The position numbers and the translations under genes were made by a program. The notes beneath the pieces were generated by a model. That model had not been told where the DNA came from. It made no database searches and saw nothing but the letters and a program-made list of their open reading frames with translations. A stretch of DNA of 8,440 nt from Oscillospiraceae bacterium (GTDB lineage Bacteria; Bacillota_A; Clostridia; Oscillospirales; Oscillospiraceae), in the NCBI GenBank assembly GCA_017627975.1, contig JAGAFT010000115.1, positions 1 through 8,440 on the forward strand, in the 5' to 3' direction. Positions 5,836 to 8,440 of this stretch are shown here, in pieces (the first letter of the stretch is position 1; the number at the start of each line of letters is the position of its first letter).

Positions 5836-7545
5836 TCAGTCTTCTTCGTTGATCACGCGGAGGATCTCCTCCAGCGTGGTGATTCCGGCGAGGGCAAGCT
5901 TCACGGCGTTTTCCCGGATCGAGGTATAGCCGCTTCCCGGCTTCTTGAGCTCCCGCTCGATATCCGAACGGGGCTTTCGCTCCGCCACCAGGCGGCGCAG
6001 CGTCGGGGTCATGAGCAGGGTCTCGGTCACGGCGGTCCGTCCGCGGTAGCCGGTGTCGAAGCACTGGGGGCAGCCGGCGCCGCGGTAGAGCGTCACATCT
6101 TCCCGTCCCTCCATGCCGAGCTCGCGCAGCTCGTCCTCCGAGGGGGAATAGGCCTCGCGGCAGTGGGGGCAGATGCGGCGCAGGAGGCGCTGGGACACCA
6201 TGCCCTGCAGGGCGCTGGCCACGAGGTAGGGCTCCACGCCGATGTCAATGAGACGCTCGATGGTGCCGACGGCGTCATTGGTGTGGATGGTGGAGAGCAC
6301 CACGTGGCCGGTGATGGCCGAGCGCATGGCGATCTCGGCGGTCTCGCCGTCACGGATTTCGCCGACGGCGATGATATCCGGGTCCTGGCGCAGAATCGCG
6401 CGCAGGCCGCTGGCAAAGGTCATGCCGACCTTTTCGTTGATCTGAACCTGGTTGACGCCCTCGACGTTGTATTCCACCGGGTCCTCCAGGGTTACAAGGT
6501 TCACGTCGCGCTTGTTCAGCTCGTTGATCATGCAGTACATGGTGGTGGTCTTACCGCTTCCGGTGGGACCCACCATGAGGATCACGCCGCTGCGGCAGCG
6601 CAGGAGCTTCCGGATGCCTTCAATCTGGTCCTCGGTCAGGCCGATCTTGTCCAGGCTCACCACCGCGCCGGACTTGTCCAGCAGACGCGCGACGATCTTC
6701 TCGCCGTACACGGTGGGCAGGGTCGAGATACGCAGGTCGATGCTCTTGTCCTTGACGCGGACGTTGAAGCGGCCGTCCTGGGGGACGCGGCGCTCGGCAA
6801 TGTCGAGGCCGGCCATGATCTTCAGACGGGCCAGGACCGAGTTCTGCAGATCTCGCGGCACGGTCAGGATGTCCCGCATCATGCCGTCGATGCGCATGCG
6901 GACCAGGAGCTCGGTCTCATGCGGCTCGAGGTGAATGTCGCTGGCGCGCTCGGTGACGGCGCGCTCGATGATGCTGTTGACAAGGCGAATGGTCGGGGCA
7001 CTGCTGACACTGTCGTCGCCGAGCTGGTTGACCGTGAAGGCGTCGCTTGTCTCCGGCCGGTTATCGCCGCTGCCCATGCCCTCGCGGCGCATTTCCTCAA
7101 TCGCCCGGGCCGCGCCCTCGTTTCCGTAGAGAACCTGGATGCTTCGGTCAATGGCGGCCTTGGTGGCAACCATCGGCACCACCTTGCGGCGGACGGCTTT
7201 GCGGACCTCTTCAATGGCGTAGAAGTTCAGCGGGTCGCTCATGGCGAGGTAGAGCTCGTCCTTCACCGCGCGGACCGGCACGACCTGGTACTGTTTGGCG
7301 ATGTTCTTCGGAAGCATCTGGGCAAGTTCCGTGGGAATGTTCACCTTGGTCAGGTCAATGAACTCGATGCCGAGCTGCATCTGCAGCGCCTGGATCAGCT
7401 CATCCTCAGAGATGATCTTATTCTTGATCAGCACGTCGCCGAGACGGTCCTTCGTCCCCTTCTGCAGCTCCAGTCCCCGGTCCAGTTCTTCCTGGGAAAT
7501 GGTTCCGGCCGCGATCAGCAGCTCACCCAGTCTCATGTATGCCAT
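5836..7545 (-). CDS. pilB: Type IV pilus extension ATPase PilB (GspE family) with MshEN domain
   Basis: PilB is the cytoplasmic hexameric ATPase that drives pilin polymerisation through PilC. It has 569 residues, normal for the family. The N-terminus carries two 24-residue motifs of the form RLGxxLxxxGxIxxxxLxxxLxxQ at 5-28 and 34-57, separated by five residues. This is the MshEN arrangement known to bind c-di-GMP; the second copy has Lys43 where the first has Gly14. Then follow the N2 domain (about 180-300), Walker A GPTGSGKTT (326-334), the Asp box VTLEDPVEY (351-359), Walker B IIAVGEIRD with Glu396 (391-399), the His box with His421, and a zinc site formed by Cys459, Cys462, Cys492 and Cys495. 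AGGAGG sits 7 bases before the ATG. It is the first gene of the pil operon, behind a near-consensus promoter and about 180 bases after infB. The zinc site and lack of AIRNLIR distinguish it from PilT. Confidence 0.96.
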   Translation of the reverse strand: MAYMRLGELLIAAGTISQEELDRGLELQKGTKDRLGDVLIKNKIISEDELIQALQMQLGIEFIDLTKVNIPTELAQMLPKNIAKQYQVVPVRAVKDELYLAMSDPLNFYAIEEVRKAVRRKVVPMVATKAAIDRSIQVLYGNEGAARAIEEMRREGMGSGDNRPETSDAFTVNQLGDDSVSSAPTIRLVNSIIERAVTERASDIHLEPHETELLVRMRIDGMMRDILTVPRDLQNSVLARLKIMAGLDIAERRVPQDGRFNVRVKDKSIDLRISTLPTVYGEKIVARLLDKSGAVVSLDKIGLTEDQIEGIRKLLRCRSGVILMVGPTGSGKTTTMYCMINELNKRDVNLVTLEDPVEYNVEGVNQVQINEKVGMTFASGLRAILRQDPDIIAVGEIRDGETAEIAMRSAITGHVVLSTIHTNDAVGTIERLIDIGVEPYLVASALQGMVSQRLLRRICPHCREAYSPSEDELRELGMEGREDVTLYRGAGCPQCFDTGYRGRTAVTETLLMTPTLRRLVAERKPRSDIERELKKPGSGYTSIRENAVKLALAGITTLEEILRVINEED

Positions 7546-7603
7546 AGCTCCGCCTCCTCTGCACCGCGTCGGTGTTCATTCTATGCTTTGTTACCAATTT
7601 GTT

Positions 7604-7632
7604 ATTATATAACAGATCACGCCGCTTGACAA
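7604..7632 (-). promoter_or_regulatory. Predicted sigma-A promoter of the pilB-pilT-pilC operon
   Basis: On the minus strand TTGTCA (7632-7627, 5 of 6 consensus bases) and TATAAT (7609-7604, 6 of 6) are separated by exactly 17 bp. Transcription would start near 7597 and leave a leader of about 52 nt. That leader contains a small hairpin (CACCG-ACG-CGGTG, 7574-7562) directly before the pilB AGGAGG, which might modulate translation. With the infB terminator just upstream, this should make the pil genes an independent operon. Confidence 0.82.
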
Positions 7633-7683
7633 GTGCTTTTTCCCATCGGGCGCAATTTCCCGCGCCAAGCCGTTTCCCGACAA

Positions 7684-7709
7684 AAAAAGCCCGGAAATCC
7701 GGGCTTTTT
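7684..7709 (-). terminator. Intrinsic terminator of infB
   Basis: The GC stem GCCCGG (7689-7694) pairs with CCGGGC (7699-7704) around a 4-nt loop and is flanked by A and T runs that extend the pairing. On the minus strand the hairpin is followed by seven T. It lies 18 bases after the infB stop codon and before the pil promoter. The symmetric A and T flanks mean it could also work on the plus strand, though no plus-strand gene is seen. Confidence 0.9.
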
Positions 7710-7727
7710 GATGTCTGTATGAATCGG

Positions 7728-8440
7728 TCAGGCCTTGATCTCTTCCATGACGAAGCACTCGATCACGTCGCCGACCTTGATGTCGTTGAACTTCTCGACC
7801 TGCATGCCGCATTCGTAGCCGGAGGCCACCTCGCGCACGTCGTCCTTGAAGCGGCGCAGAGAGGCCAGGCTTCCCTCGTGGATGACGATGTTGTCACGCA
7901 GCACGCGCACTTCGCAGCCGCGCTGGATCTTGCCGTCGGTGCAGTAGCAGCCGCAGACCGTGCCGATCTTCGACACCTTGTAGGTCTCGCGCACTTCGGC
8001 GTGGCCGATGACCGTCTCCTTGAACTTCGGCGCCAGCATGCCCTTCATGGCATCCTGGATCTCGTTGATGCAGTCGTAGATGACGCGGTAGAGGCGGATG
8101 TCCACATTGCTGCGGGCGGCGCTGTCGCGGGCAGCGTTGTCCGGGCGGACGTTGAAGCCGACGATGATGGCGTCGGAGGTCGCGGCGAGCATGACATCGG
8201 ACTCGGAGATCGCGCCGACGGCGCTGTGGATGACCTTGACGCGGACCTCGTCGTTGGAGATCTTCTCCAGGGAGGACTTGACCGCCTCGGCAGAGCCCTG
8301 GACATCGGCCTTGACGATGAGGTTCAGGGTCTTCATCTCACCGGCCTGGATCTGGCTGAAGAGATCCTCCAGCGAGACCTTCTTGACCGGGCCGGCGGTG
8401 TTGGCGGCCTGACGGCGCTCTTCGGCGAGCTCACGGGCCA
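7728..8440 (-). CDS. infB: Translation initiation factor IF-2, C-terminal part (5' end outside the window)
   Basis: IF-2 is the GTPase that brings initiator fMet-tRNA to the ribosomal P site. Only about 237 C-terminal residues are present; the GTPase domain lies beyond the window edge. The reading frame stays open to base 8440, so the internal ATG at 8336 is not a start. The visible part begins near the end of domain II with [14 protein letters not shown], continues into domain III ([15 protein letters not shown], then [13 protein letters not shown]), and ends with the fMet-tRNA-binding C2 domain ([51 protein letters not shown]). It ends in TGA and is followed by its own terminator. In many Firmicutes infB is followed directly by rbfA; here it is not. 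Confidence 0.97.
   Translation of the reverse strand, partial: ARELAEERRQAANTAGPVKKVSLEDLFSQIQAGEMKTLNLIVKADVQGSAEAVKSSLEKISNDEVRVKVIHSAVGAISESDVMLAATSDAIIVGFNVRPDNAARDSAARSNVDIRLYRVIYDCINEIQDAMKGMLAPKFKETVIGHAEVRETYKVSKIGTVCGCYCTDGKIQRGCEVRVLRDNIVIHEGSLASLRRFKDDVREVASGYECGMQVEKFNDIKVGDVIECFVMEEIKA

Noticed and set aside
4663..7629. 988-codon open frame on the plus strand across pilC, pilT and pilB
   Set aside because: It is antisense to well-supported genes; its Asp/His/Gly/Ala/Val-rich repetitive sequence is what GC-rich third positions give on the opposite strand, and it repeats itself because pilT and pilB are homologous. It has no ribosome binding site or family resemblance.
1..8440. 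CRISPR array, tRNA or rRNA genes
   Set aside because: No direct-repeat/spacer series other than the short 22-23 bp array, and no cloverleaf or rRNA-like segments were seen on either strand.

Overview
The window looks like chromosomal DNA from a Gram-positive anaerobe of the class Clostridia, probably a GC-rich gut lineage such as Oscillospiraceae. This is an inference from three things: a type IV pilus (T4P) operon of clostridial type, a lipoteichoic-acid-synthase-like enzyme, and strong AGGAGG-type ribosome binding sites with sigma-A-like promoters. Every gene I can support lies on the minus strand, so the window reads biologically from right to left.

Right end (8440 to about 7680): the C-terminal part of infB (translation initiation factor IF-2), cut by the window edge and closed by a strong intrinsic terminator. 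Middle (about 7632 to 3510): a consensus promoter (TTGTCA, 17 bp, TATAAT) drives pilB, pilT and pilC, the extension ATPase, retraction ATPase and inner-membrane platform of a T4P, with gaps of about 30 and 37 bases. PilB begins with a tandem 24-5-24 residue MshEN-type motif, the known c-di-GMP-binding arrangement. The pilC start is odd: the family-typical N-terminus lies upstream of the first in-frame ATG and has no ATG, GTG or TTG to start it.

Next (3481 to 2858): a second promoter, a leader of about 118 nt that can fold into a compact three-way junction, a prepilin gene with a textbook class III signal peptide, and a 13-bp-stem terminator. The leader RNA is the most interesting unexplained element here.

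Left part (2824 to 219): a visibly more AT-rich gene for a 771-residue membrane phosphoglycerol transferase/LTA-synthase-like protein with an extra extracytoplasmic N-terminal domain. It is followed by a 71-residue single-pass membrane protein of unknown function and a stem-loop terminator. The far left (50 to 122) holds imperfect 22-23 bp tandem repeats resembling the internal terminal repeats of some insertion sequences; the rest of any such element would lie outside the window.

Functionally, PilB polymerises and PilT depolymerises the pilin fibre through PilC. A prepilin peptidase, PilM/N/O-like alignment proteins and minor pilins are not in this window and must be encoded elsewhere if the pilus works.
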